A stretch of 13,345 nt of DNA from CAIYHK01 sp964638795 (GCA_964638795.1 CAZXAX010000045.1:1-13345); one strand, 5' to 3'. Numbered from the stretch's first letter, positions 6,206-13,345 are shown. Notes: a model not told the origin generated them from the sequence alone. Program-made: numbers and translations.

Positions 6206-8140
6206 GTGACAAAGAGCGAAAAACTGCCCGGATCAGATCTCACACCGGAGCAAGATGCTCTTGCGATTTCCATTATCCGCGGACTCGCAATGGACGCACC
6301 TTTAAAAGCCAAAAGTGGACACCAGGGCACGGCCATGGCGCTTGCCCCATTGGGTCATGTGCTGTTCAGTCGCGTGATGAGATTCGACCCGAAAGATCCA
6401 ACTTGGTCTGACCGCGACCGATTCATCCTGTCTGGTGGACACGCGTCAATTCTCCAATACGCCCTGCTCTATCTTTCGGGCTTTGATCTCACATTGGATG
6501 ACCTCAAGAACTTTCGTCAATGGGATTCACGCACGCCTGGACATCCAGAGGTAGGACACACCGCGGGGGTTGAAGTCACAACCGGTCCGTTGGGACAGGG
6601 TTTTGCCAATGCAGTTGGCATGGCACTCGCTGAGCGGTACTTGCGCTCGGCGTTCGGGGAAAAAGCATGCAACCATCACACATTTGTGGTCTTGGGCGAC
6701 GGCTGTTTGATGGAGGGCATCAGCCACGAGGCTGCTTCTTTTGCCGGGCATCAAAAGTTGGATCACTTGATTGCGATTTTCGATGACAACAAGATCACTA
6801 TTGATGGGTCGACTGATCTTGCCTGCAGCGACGATGTGGCAATGCGCTTCAAAAGTTATGGCTGGAACGTCATTGATCTTGGAGCACAAAGCGAAGATCT
6901 AAACGCAATTGAGAATGCCCTTTTGCGAGCGCGTGAACACACCGGACAGCCCACACTGATCACACTGCAGACACGCATCGGCTACCCATCTCCAGATTTC
7001 ACCAACAAGCACGAGGCGCACGGCAACCCTTTTACTGCTGAGCACGTAAGCCGAACAAAATCCGTAATGGGCATTCCCGATGAGCCTTTCTTTGCCCCAG
7101 AGGAACTTCTCGCCGCTTGCCACAACAACGCAATGGCCCGATCAGCGAATGTGAAGTCATCATCACCAAGCTCGGCCATTCCTGATCTTCCAAGACAACT
7201 CACGGACCTGCCCCTTTTCGAAATGGGTGAATCAATTGCCACGCGCGTAGCTATCCAAAAAGCGATAGAAGCCAGCTCAGAACAAATGCCCGGACTCTTG
7301 ATCGGCGCCGCAGATCTAACCGGAAACACTGGCGCCAAAGATTCCAAACTTGCGGCACAGTCCGCAGCCAGTCCTGCTGGCCGACAGATCTACTACGGCA
7401 TTCGTGAACACGCTATGGGAGCGATAGCTGTAGGTTTGGCATTGCACGGCGGAACACTGCCTGTGGTCGGAACCTTCTTTGTATTTGCCGATTACATGCG
7501 ACCAGCCATTCGTCTTGCCGCATTGAGTCGCGCCAAGTGCGTATTTGTCTTTAGCCATGACTCTGTCGGCGTGGGCGAAGACGGACCAACCCATCAACCC
7601 GTTGAACATCTCGCCTCTTTGCGCTCAATTCCCGGACTCAGAGTCATCCGTCCTGCAGATGCAAACGAAACGATTGAGGCATGGAAAATTGCAGTGTCTA
7701 GCGACGGCCCAACTGCACTTGTATTGAGCCGCCAGAATTTGCCCGTCGTCTCAGATGGAACTGCCGTACTACGTGGAGCAGGCGTATTACGTGAAGTAGA
7801 TGGCGCTGCAGTCACGCTTGTTGGCACCGGCAGCGAAGTAAGTGTCGCGTTGACGGCAGCCGAGTCACTCCAGGCTCAAGGTATACCTGTGCGAGTTGTA
7901 TCAATGCCTTCATGGGACCTCTTCCTGTCGCAATCGGCGGAGATCCGTCGAGAGATTCTCCCCCCAACTATCCAGACAGTTTCAGTTGAAGCCGGAACAA
8001 CGTTTGGCTGGGCTGCGTTTTCTGATCATCAAATTGGTATTGACAGATTCGGCGCCAGCGCACCTGGAGCTGAGGCACTTGAACGACTAGGCATCAGCGT
8101 TGATGCGGTGGTGGCAAAAGTAAAAGAAGTCAGGAGTTGA
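6206..8140 (+). CDS. tkt: Transketolase
   Basis: This 644-residue thiamine-diphosphate enzyme moves two-carbon units between sugar phosphates in the non-oxidative pentose phosphate pathway. The N-terminal pyrophosphate-binding domain shows the substrate histidine region KSGHQGTAM (36-44), SGGHAS (76-81), and the thiamine/Mg motif from GDG (164-166) to DDNKITIDG (193-201). The pyrimidine-binding domain has the catalytic glutamate E401 in GIREHAMGA and the conserved block HDSVGVGEDGPTHQP (451-465). The C-terminal transketolase domain spans about 520-640. Length is slightly short of the common 660-700 residues. GTG 6206 has no ribosome binding site but sits six bases after a TANNNT -10 element. 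It is the first gene of a run with transaldolase (six-base gap). Confidence 0.96.
   Translation: MTKSEKLPGSDLTPEQDALAISIIRGLAMDAPLKAKSGHQGTAMALAPLGHVLFSRVMRFDPKDPTWSDRDRFILSGGHASILQYALLYLSGFDLTLDDLKNFRQWDSRTPGHPEVGHTAGVEVTTGPLGQGFANAVGMALAERYLRSAFGEKACNHHTFVVLGDGCLMEGISHEAASFAGHQKLDHLIAIFDDNKITIDGSTDLACSDDVAMRFKSYGWNVIDLGAQSEDLNAIENALLRAREHTGQPTLITLQTRIGYPSPDFTNKHEAHGNPFTAEHVSRTKSVMGIPDEPFFAPEELLAACHNNAMARSANVKSSSPSSAIPDLPRQLTDLPLFEMGESIATRVAIQKAIEASSEQMPGLLIGAADLTGNTGAKDSKLAAQSAASPAGRQIYYGIREHAMGAIAVGLALHGGTLPVVGTFFVFADYMRPAIRLAALSRAKCVFVFSHDSVGVGEDGPTHQPVEHLASLRSIPGLRVIRPADANETIEAWKIAVSSDGPTALVLSRQNLPVVSDGTAVLRGAGVLREVDGAAVTLVGTGSEVSVALTAAESLQAQGIPVRVVSMPSWDLFLSQSAEIRREILPPTIQTVSVEAGTTFGWAAFSDHQIGIDRFGASAPGAEALERLGISVDAVVAKVKEVRS
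8132..8136 (+). promoter_or_regulatory. Shine-Dalgarno site of transaldolase
   Basis: AGGAG inside the last codons of tkt lies ten bases before GTG 8147. It supports that start and contrasts with the leaderless starts at the heads of transcripts. Confidence 0.6.
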
Positions 8141-8146
8141 GAGCCC

Positions 8147-9241
8147 GTGTCTGAACTGCTACGTAGCCTTTTTACAAGCCATGGGCAAAGCCCCTGGCTT
8201 GACAACATTCAGCGCAGTCACCTCACCACGGGTCACCTGGCCAAGATGCGTGATCGGGGCGTACGGGGTCTGACATCAAATCCCTCAATTTTTCAAAAAG
8301 CTATCCAAGGCTCCGCCGACTATGACGACCAGTTCAAATCGCTAATTACATCAGGAAAATCCATCGAAGACTCTTATTGGGAGATGGTGCTGACTGATAT
8401 CTCGGATGCACTTGATGTTTTTCTTCCGCTATTCAATTCAAGCGGCGGCACAGATGGTTTCGTCAGCGTAGAAGTTGATCCTCGTCTTGCTCACGACACC
8501 ACAGGAACTTTAAGCGCAGCTCGTTGGTTGCGGAGCCGAATTAATCAACCCAATGTGATGATCAAGATACCCGCAACGCTTGCTGGTCTACCTGTGATAC
8601 GCAAGATGATCGCCGAGGGCTGCAATGTCAATGTCACTCTGATCTTTTCCATTCCGCGCTACGAAGAAGTAATGGAAGCATTCATATCGGGACTCGAGGA
8701 TGCAGTCGCCTCGGGTTCCACTGACCTCTCTGGTGTTTCGTCTGTGGCTTCGTTCTTCATCAGTCGCGTGGATTCAGAGATTGACAAACAACTCGGAACC
8801 AACTCGCATTTGGCTGGGACCGCAGCAGTAAATCAGGGCGTGCTTGCCTATCAGGCTTACAAACGTGTGTTCTCGGGTCCGCGTTGGGAGCGCTTACAAG
8901 CTCTTGGCGCAAAGACTCAGCGTCCGCTGTGGGCATCAACATCCACAAAGAATCCGTCCTATCCAGACACTCTGTATGTGGATTCCCTGATCGGCCCAGA
9001 CACCGTAAATACCCTTCCTGAAAACACTCTTGAGGCATTTGCAGATCACGGAAAGTTGGCCCGAACGATAGACGCTGATCCCGACCTTGCAACACGGCAG
9101 TGGAATGAATTGGCCAACCATGGCATCGATATTGATGCTGTTGCGGCGAAATTAGAGGATGAAGGCGTGGCAGCCTTCATCAATTCATTCGATGATTTAC
9201 TGAAGACGCTTGAGGACAAGGCCGTCACATTTTCTTCATGA
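8147..9241 (+). CDS. tal: Transaldolase, actinobacterial type
   Basis: This 364-residue enzyme transfers a dihydroxyacetone unit between sugar phosphates, working with transketolase to link pentose phosphates and glycolysis. Diagnostic blocks are WLDNI (17-21), GLTSNPSIFQKAI (41-53, the classical family signature), and VMIKIPAT (137-144), where K140 is the Schiff-base lysine. NVNVTLIFS (160-168) and RPLWASTSTKNP (in the C-terminal half) are also typical. The length of about 365 residues fits the longer tal form common in actinobacteria. The GTG start lies six bases after the tkt stop with AGGAG upstream, so the two are one operon. In many actinobacteria zwf and opcA follow; here a LOG-family gene does. 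Confidence 0.96.
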   Translation: MSELLRSLFTSHGQSPWLDNIQRSHLTTGHLAKMRDRGVRGLTSNPSIFQKAIQGSADYDDQFKSLITSGKSIEDSYWEMVLTDISDALDVFLPLFNSSGGTDGFVSVEVDPRLAHDTTGTLSAARWLRSRINQPNVMIKIPATLAGLPVIRKMIAEGCNVNVTLIFSIPRYEEVMEAFISGLEDAVASGSTDLSGVSSVASFFISRVDSEIDKQLGTNSHLAGTAAVNQGVLAYQAYKRVFSGPRWERLQALGAKTQRPLWASTSTKNPSYPDTLYVDSLIGPDTVNTLPENTLEAFADHGKLARTIDADPDLATRQWNELANHGIDIDAVAAKLEDEGVAAFINSFDDLLKTLEDKAVTFSS

Positions 9242-9249
9242 TTCGCATT

Positions 9250-9255
9250 TAAAGT
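9250..9255 (+). promoter_or_regulatory. -10 element for leaderless expression of the LOG-family gene
   Basis: TAAAGT in the 20-base gap after tal is followed by exactly six bases (GAGACC) and ATG 9262. No convincing -35 box is seen within the end of tal. The gene could therefore be made both from the tkt-tal transcript and from its own start. Confidence 0.5.
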
Positions 9256-9261
9256 GAGACC

Positions 9262-10305
9262 ATGTCGATGAGCATCGGTGGTACCACTCCTTCTGATCCT
9301 GCTGATGAGATTGATGAAGCCATAGCCAGACTTTTGGAGTTGATTGCCCCACGTCGCAACCGTCATCTTTACAGGGAGATGTTTGCGACCATCAGCGCCA
9401 TGGCATCGGCTGATACTGACACCCTTGATCTAAAAATCACATCCGGTGCCTTGGCAGAGATGCACGAGGCCTATGAGATGTTTCGCCCGTACCGCGAGCG
9501 ACGAAAAGTGACGGTTTTTGGCTCGGCACGAACAGCTCCTCACGATCCCCTTTACCGCCAAACCGAGGATGTAGCCAAGGCAATAAGCGATGCAGGCTGG
9601 ATGGTTGTCACTGGTGCTGGGCCAGGAATTATGGAAGCTGGTATGCGTGGCGCAGGCCGTGAGGCTTCCATTGGGGTCTCCATCCGTTTACCGAACGAGC
9701 AACAGGCGAATCCAGTGATCCAGGATGACCCGAAACACGTGGCGATGAGGTATTTCTTCACGAGAAAGCTGATGTTGGTAAAAGAATCCCACGGATTCAT
9801 CTGCATGCCCGGTGGCTACGGAACGCTAGATGAAACTTTTGAACTGTTGACACTGACCCAAACTGGCAAGGGCGTACCAGTTCCGATTGTGTTACTTGAT
9901 GTACCCGGTGATCGTTATTGGAGCGAGGTTGAGGATTTCATCCGAGATCAACTCGCATCCCGTCAATTAGTGAGCGCCAACGATTTAGACCTCTTTGTTC
10001 GCACAGACAGTTCGGCGGTTGCGGCGAACGCGATTCTCGATTTTTACCGTAACTACCATTCAATGCGTTATGTCGGCGAGTTGATAATTCTTCGTCTGCA
10101 GCGGAAACCATCTGATGCCCAACTCGAACTTCTGAATGAGGAATTCAGTTCAATAGTTCATCAGGATCAAATACGGGTACTTGATCCCGCCGTATCAGCG
10201 CGGCGCGACCCTGGAGAGACTGAGCTGATTCGACTCGCCTTTCCATTTGGACGGCATGATTTTGGCGACCTGCATCGCCTAATACGAGCAGTAAATCGCT
10301 TCTAA
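9262..10305 (+). CDS. LOG/PpnN-family nucleotide 5'-monophosphate phosphoribohydrolase (TIGR00730 type)
   Basis: This 347-residue Rossmann-fold protein belongs to the lysine-decarboxylase-like LOG family, whose characterised members hydrolyse nucleotide monophosphates (including cytokinin forms) to a base and ribose 5-phosphate. Key motifs are VFGSAR at 85-90, VVTGAGPGIMEAG at 115-127, TRK (167-169) and the signature PGGYGTLDE at 183-191. Catalytic R168 and E191 are in place by family analogy. Residues 1-80 are a helical N-terminal extension. The last ~85 residues (about 263-347) form a further domain with YHSMRYVGELIILRLQR, absent from short LOG proteins but, as I recall, common in long actinobacterial homologues. 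The true substrate is not known. Placement after tkt-tal suggests ribose 5-phosphate salvage. It ends four bases from the convergent small gene. Confidence 0.87.
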   Translation: MSMSIGGTTPSDPADEIDEAIARLLELIAPRRNRHLYREMFATISAMASADTDTLDLKITSGALAEMHEAYEMFRPYRERRKVTVFGSARTAPHDPLYRQTEDVAKAISDAGWMVVTGAGPGIMEAGMRGAGREASIGVSIRLPNEQQANPVIQDDPKHVAMRYFFTRKLMLVKESHGFICMPGGYGTLDETFELLTLTQTGKGVPVPIVLLDVPGDRYWSEVEDFIRDQLASRQLVSANDLDLFVRTDSSAVAANAILDFYRNYHSMRYVGELIILRLQRKPSDAQLELLNEEFSSIVHQDQIRVLDPAVSARRDPGETELIRLAFPFGRHDFGDLHRLIRAVNRF

Positions 10306-10309
10306 TTCC

Positions 10310-10495
10310 TCAGTCATCAAGCGCCCGAAGCGTATTAATGGCCTTATCAACAGCACGTTGAACTTTCATCAATTCTTTATCTGTGGCAGGCCGACCAGAG
10401 TTCGTGGCCGCTGCTTCTCGCAAGGATTCGAACATGATTGAGTCGAGCCGCTCGCGCACAGACTCAAGATCGATAATCAACTCATTGAGATTCAT
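10310..10495 (-). CDS. Small helical hypothetical protein
   Basis: This 61-residue protein is predicted to be almost wholly helical, with heptad-like hydrophobic spacing in two segments (about 1-29 and 39-59) separated by a polar loop rich in Asn, Ser, Gly and Pro. It may form a helical hairpin or a small coiled-coil oligomer. I do not recognise a family. Support for a real gene comes from its start: the minus strand has TACGAT, six bases, then ATG, the same leaderless arrangement as at three larger genes in this window. It also fills the space between its neighbours almost exactly, ending four bases from the LOG-family stop. Confidence 0.65.
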   Translation of the reverse strand: MNLNELIIDLESVRERLDSIMFESLREAAATNSGRPATDKELMKVQRAVDKAINTLRALDD

Positions 10496-10501
10496 ATCGT
10501 C

Positions 10502-10507
10502 ATCGTA
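10502..10507 (-). promoter_or_regulatory. -10 element for leaderless expression of the small helical protein
   Basis: On the minus strand this reads TACGAT, then GACGAT, then the ATG at 10493-10495. No strong -35 box is visible. Confidence 0.48.
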
Positions 10508-10518
10508 CGTGCCCGTCT

Positions 10519-10546
10519 TTGCGTCACGGTCGATTTCAATTAGGTT
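10519..10546 (+). promoter_or_regulatory. Promoter of the cysteine-rich protein gene
   Basis: TTGCGT (10519-10524), a 16-base spacer and TAGGTT (10541-10546) precede GTG 10555 by eight bases. The spacing is two bases longer than in the other leaderless starts, so a leader of zero to two bases is expected. The in-frame TTG at 10519 lies inside this -35 box and is a poor start candidate. Confidence 0.4.
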
Positions 10547-10554
10547 TAGACACT

Positions 10555-11277
10555 GTGTCAGGGCATGAAGATCTCCATGAATGGGTCAGTTTTGAGGATC
10601 CAAAGGAGAAACGAACTTGGATGTTTGATGCCACCTACCTGAAATCCAATTGGATGTGCATCTATGGCTCTGGCTGCAAAGGCATTCTCGAGAACGACGC
10701 GACCGAATTATCACAAGGCTGCTGCAGTTTCGGAGCGCACTTTATTGATGATGAAGACCAGCAAACCGTAGTTAAGGCTGTTAAGCGCCTTAAATCTAAA
10801 CACTGGCAACACAAAAAAGTGGCAGAGAAAAAGGGCTGGTCAGTAAAAGAGAAAGATGGAAGCATAAAGACTCGCGTTGTCGATGGTGCTTGTATCTTTC
10901 TTAATCGGCCAGGCTTTGAAGGTGGTGCAGGTTGTGCCCTTCATGTAGCCGCTCTAGAGGCTGGCGAACGCCCGATGGACTGGAAGCCAGATGTTTGCTG
11001 GCAGGTTCCAGTACGCCTCGAAGAGCACGAAGGCGACGATGGTCACGTAATTTCGTTCGTTCGCGAATGGAAACGTCGCGACTGGGGAGACGCCGGAGAA
11101 GAGTTCCATTGGTGGTGCACCGATAGTCCAGAAGCGTTTGTTGGCACTAATCCGACTTATGTCTATCTACGTGATGAGATAGTCGAGCTCTGTGGCGAAG
11201 AGGTCTACACGATGTTGGTTGAACTACTCGCAGCACCCACCACGGTGACGCTTCCCCACCCTGCCGTTAGGCGCTAG
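10555..11277 (+). CDS. Cysteine-rich YkgJ/DUF3109-like putative metal-cluster protein
   Basis: The 240-residue product has nine cysteines in a non-random pattern: C35-x5-C41, the pair C56-C57 (QGCCSFGAHF), C113 in GACIFLN, C127 in GCALH and C148 in KPDVCWQVPVR, plus C188 and C213. This order (CC, C-F-L, C-A-L-H, KP-x2-C-x3-P) resembles YkgJ and DUF3109 proteins, which are thought to bind zinc or an Fe-S cluster. The match is by motif only and no enzymatic role is known to me. Residues 20-32 (RTWMFDATYLKSN) recall uncharacterised actinobacterial proteins of this kind. A Lys-rich helix spans about 73-100. GTG 10555 is chosen from promoter position; a TTG 36 bases upstream is possible. Its stop directly abuts the typA stop. 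Confidence 0.8.
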   Translation: MSGHEDLHEWVSFEDPKEKRTWMFDATYLKSNWMCIYGSGCKGILENDATELSQGCCSFGAHFIDDEDQQTVVKAVKRLKSKHWQHKKVAEKKGWSVKEKDGSIKTRVVDGACIFLNRPGFEGGAGCALHVAALEAGERPMDWKPDVCWQVPVRLEEHEGDDGHVISFVREWKRRDWGDAGEEFHWWCTDSPEAFVGTNPTYVYLRDEIVELCGEEVYTMLVELLAAPTTVTLPHPAVRR

Positions 11278-13116
11278 TTAAACGCTGGCCTTTTTAAAGG
11301 CGCGTCGGCGGTCTTCAAGACCTAAATATTTTTTGCGAATCCGAATCGTCTTAGGTGTTACCTCAACGATCTCATCATCGGCGATCCATTCAATCGCAGT
11401 TTCAAGCGTGTGAATAACGGGGCTAGCCAATTTCACACCCTCATCATGGCTGTGGGTTCGTATATTTGTCTTCTCTTTGGCACGCACAGCGTTAACCACC
11501 ATTTCGTCGTTGCGCGCATTCTCGCCTACAACCATGCCTTCATAAACCTCGTCACCTGGCGACACGAACAAAGTGCCACGGTTCTGCAGATTGTCTAAAG
11601 CGTAAGCAGTTACCGAGCCCATACGATCGGCGATCATTGCCCCACCGAGTCGATGCGGAAGCTCGCCAACCCAAGGTGTCCACCCTGCGTGTTGACCATT
11701 AAGAAGAGCCGTTCCACGGGTAACCGTGAGCAGTAACGACCGAAAGCCAATAAGGCCGCGCGACGGGGCCTCAAAGTGAATCAGAGTTCGACCAGGATCA
11801 CCCGGGCGCATGTCGCTTACGCGACCCTTTCGTGGAGCCAGAGCTTGAGTAACAGCCCCCACGTACTCGTCAGGCACGTCACAAATACCATGCTCCAGAG
11901 GTTCAGACTTCTTGCCGTTGATCTCTTTTGTGACCACCTCGGGCCGCGAGACCTGGAGTTCGTAGCCCTCGCGGCGCATATTCTCAATCAGAACCGCAAG
12001 CTGCAACTCACCGCGACCAGCTACTTCAATCACCTCAGGCGAATCTGTGTCCCGAAGACGAATCGAAACGTTACCCAAGATCTCGCGGTCGAGCCGTTCA
12101 CGAAGATGTCGACTCGTTAAGTACTTACCCTCACGACCAGCAAAGGGCGAAGTATTAACGGCAAAACTCATTCTGATAACTGGTTCATCAACTTCAAGTC
12201 TCGCAAGGGCGACTGGATTCAAACCGTCGGCAATTGTGTCACCGACTTCAACCTCAGGAATTCCCGCCACGATGAACAAATCTCCGGCATCGATGGATTC
12301 GGCCTCTTCGCGTTCAATTCCGCTGTAGCGAAATAGCTGAGAGAGGCGCCGCTTCAATATTCGTGGCGAGCCATCCTCGGCTGGTCTCTGCACCACCGAT
12401 ACGGAGTCGCCTTTACGGAGCTGACCACTCATCACACGACCAATTGCAAGGCGCCCCAAATAATCGGAAGCGTCGAGGTTGGTAACGATTGCCTGTAGTG
12501 GTCCTGAAGCATCAAACTTTGGCGCGGGAACCGTCTCGACGATCATCTGCAGCAGCGGCTCAAGAGTTGCATCCGCTGCTGGCATTCCGATTCCCTTTAT
12601 GGAACGACCTTCCCTGGCTACGGCCGAAACCACGGGGAACGCCAACTGATCGTCATTGGTTGCTAGATCCAAGAACAATTGCTCGACTTCTCCGAGAACC
12701 ACCTCAGGGTGCGCATCCTGGCGATCAACTTTGTTAATCACGACAACCGCAGGAAGATTCAGAGCAATAGCTTTGGAAAGAACGTAACGAGTTTGCGGCA
12801 ATGGACCTTCTGCTGCGTCAACCAACAAAAGAACGCCATCAACCAACGCCAATGCTCGCTCTACCTCACCACCAAAATCTGCGTGACCAGGAGTGTCGAC
12901 CAAATTGATTCGGAAGCCGTTCCAGTCGATTTGTGCGGCTTTGGACAGAATCGTGATGCCACGTTCGCGTTCTTGGTCGTTGGAGTCCATGACTCGATCT
13001 ACAACTTCTTGGTGCGCGGCAAACGTGCCGGTTTGCTTTAACAGTGCATCGACAAGGGTTGTCTTACCATGGTCGACGTGCGCAACGATTGCGATGTTCC
13101 TTAACTCGGGGGGCAT
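11278..13116 (-). CDS. typA: Ribosome-associated translational GTPase TypA/BipA
   Basis: This 612-residue GTPase of the EF-G/LepA superfamily binds ribosomes and helps 50S assembly and adaptation to cold or other stress. The G domain shows G1 AHVDHGKT (12-19), G2 RGITI (52-56), G3 DTPGH (74-78, with the catalytic histidine H78) and G4 NKVD (128-131). Domain II follows at about 205-300. The later EF-G-like domains III and V contain AGREGKYLTSRHLRERL and EYVGAVTQALAPRKG. The C-terminal region unique to TypA (about 485-605) has NARNDEMVVNAVRAKEKTN (in part) and RIRKKYL near the end. Length is normal for the family. The ATG lies 11 bases after the small upstream gene with only a weak AAGAG, so coupled translation is likely. 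Confidence 0.96.
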   Translation of the reverse strand: MPPELRNIAIVAHVDHGKTTLVDALLKQTGTFAAHQEVVDRVMDSNDQERERGITILSKAAQIDWNGFRINLVDTPGHADFGGEVERALALVDGVLLLVDAAEGPLPQTRYVLSKAIALNLPAVVVINKVDRQDAHPEVVLGEVEQLFLDLATNDDQLAFPVVSAVAREGRSIKGIGMPAADATLEPLLQMIVETVPAPKFDASGPLQAIVTNLDASDYLGRLAIGRVMSGQLRKGDSVSVVQRPAEDGSPRILKRRLSQLFRYSGIEREEAESIDAGDLFIVAGIPEVEVGDTIADGLNPVALARLEVDEPVIRMSFAVNTSPFAGREGKYLTSRHLRERLDREILGNVSIRLRDTDSPEVIEVAGRGELQLAVLIENMRREGYELQVSRPEVVTKEINGKKSEPLEHGICDVPDEYVGAVTQALAPRKGRVSDMRPGDPGRTLIHFEAPSRGLIGFRSLLLTVTRGTALLNGQHAGWTPWVGELPHRLGGAMIADRMGSVTAYALDNLQNRGTLFVSPGDEVYEGMVVGENARNDEMVVNAVRAKEKTNIRTHSHDEGVKLASPVIHTLETAIEWIADDEIVEVTPKTIRIRKKYLGLEDRRRAFKKASV

Positions 13117-13127
13117 GGAAGGAACTC

Positions 13128-13313
13128 TTAGGCTTCGTCTTCATCTTCGTCATCATCAAAGCGCACTCCGTAGCGCTCTGCGATGGCGGCATACTCGTCC
13201 TCTTCGCTTCGAGGACGATCAGAATCAGCACCTAAGCCCAAATCGGCGGCGCTGGGTCCTGATTGCTTCAACTTTCGCGCTTCTTCAAAGCGCCTGTGAC
13301 GACCCTTTTTCAC
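13128..13313 (-). CDS. Small charge-segregated hypothetical protein upstream of typA
   Basis: The 61-residue product has a strongly basic first third (MKKGRHRRFEEARKLK) and an acidic last third ending in a run of Asp/Glu (DDDEDEDEDE). The middle is Ser/Gly/Asp-rich and probably disordered. I do not recognise a family. A basic head and acidic tail would suit an RNA- or ribosome-binding small protein, which fits its place before typA, but that is inference. GTG 13311-13313 is the first start after an in-frame TAG at 13329-13331, and CGGAG lies eight bases upstream. It is probably co-transcribed with typA. Confidence 0.68.
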   Translation of the reverse strand: MKKGRHRRFEEARKLKQSGPSAADLGLGADSDRPRSEEDEYAAIAERYGVRFDDDEDEDEA

Positions 13314-13345
13314 GTCAGGGCTCCGTATCTATGTCGGTGTTAGAC

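Noticed and set aside
6157..6336. Upstream extension of the acyl-CoA synthetase reading frame by 60 codons
   Set aside because: It lies opposite the tkt promoter and 5' coding region, adds no family sequence, and ATG 6156 has its own promoter at the leaderless spacing.
10519..10554. TTG start for the cysteine-rich protein
   Set aside because: The codon falls within a plausible -35 box and no ribosome binding site precedes it; GTG 10555 fits the -10 position better, though this is not certain.
1..13345. CRISPR arrays, insertion sequences, tRNA/rRNA genes or defence systems
   Set aside because: No direct-repeat array, terminal inverted repeats, transposase, cloverleaf or nuclease/toxin gene is visible; nearly all bases are used by housekeeping-type genes.

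Overview
The window looks like a stretch of chromosome from an actinobacterium (Actinomycetota), perhaps an Acidimicrobiia-like or other streamlined aquatic lineage. The reasons are a single-cluster ferredoxin next to a TrmI-type tRNA m1A methyltransferase, a Holin-X-like membrane protein, an actinobacterial-type transketolase-transaldolase pair, a long LOG-type phosphoribohydrolase, and leaderless promoters of the form TANNNT-N6-start. Base composition is near balanced rather than strongly GC-rich. About 97% of the window is coding, and the longest gap between genes is about 80 bases. The lineage call is an inference from gene content; no rRNA is present.

Layout. The first 50 bases hold the 5' end of a minus-strand gene of unknown identity. 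A short divergent gap separates it from a plus-strand ferredoxin (133-378). Bases 312-6156 form a tightly packed minus-strand block, read from right to left: domain-shuffled NDP-forming acyl-CoA synthetase, dacB (PBP4-type carboxypeptidase), a stand-alone LON-domain protein, a Holin-X-like protein, two small membrane or basic proteins, and trmI. Several of these genes touch through ATGA stop/start overlaps. A 49-base divergent promoter region (6157-6205) separates this block from a plus-strand carbon-metabolism cluster: transketolase, transaldolase and a LOG/PpnN-family protein (6206-10305). Next come a small minus-strand gene (10310-10495) and, divergent from it, a cysteine-rich protein with a YkgJ/DUF3109-like pattern (10555-11277). 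The right end is a minus-strand pair: a charge-segregated 61-residue protein followed by the GTPase gene typA/bipA.

How the genes fit together. Transketolase and transaldolase run the non-oxidative pentose phosphate pathway. The LOG-type enzyme downstream could feed it ribose 5-phosphate from nucleotides. The long minus-strand operon mixes acyl-CoA metabolism, cell-wall maturation, small envelope proteins and tRNA modification, as compact genomes often do. The most notable non-gene signal is in the start regions. Four 5'-proximal genes have TANNNT exactly six bases before the start codon and no clear Shine-Dalgarno site, whereas several operon-internal genes do have one. No RNA gene, CRISPR array, insertion sequence, prophage or defence system is visible, and I found no convincing new multi-gene system.
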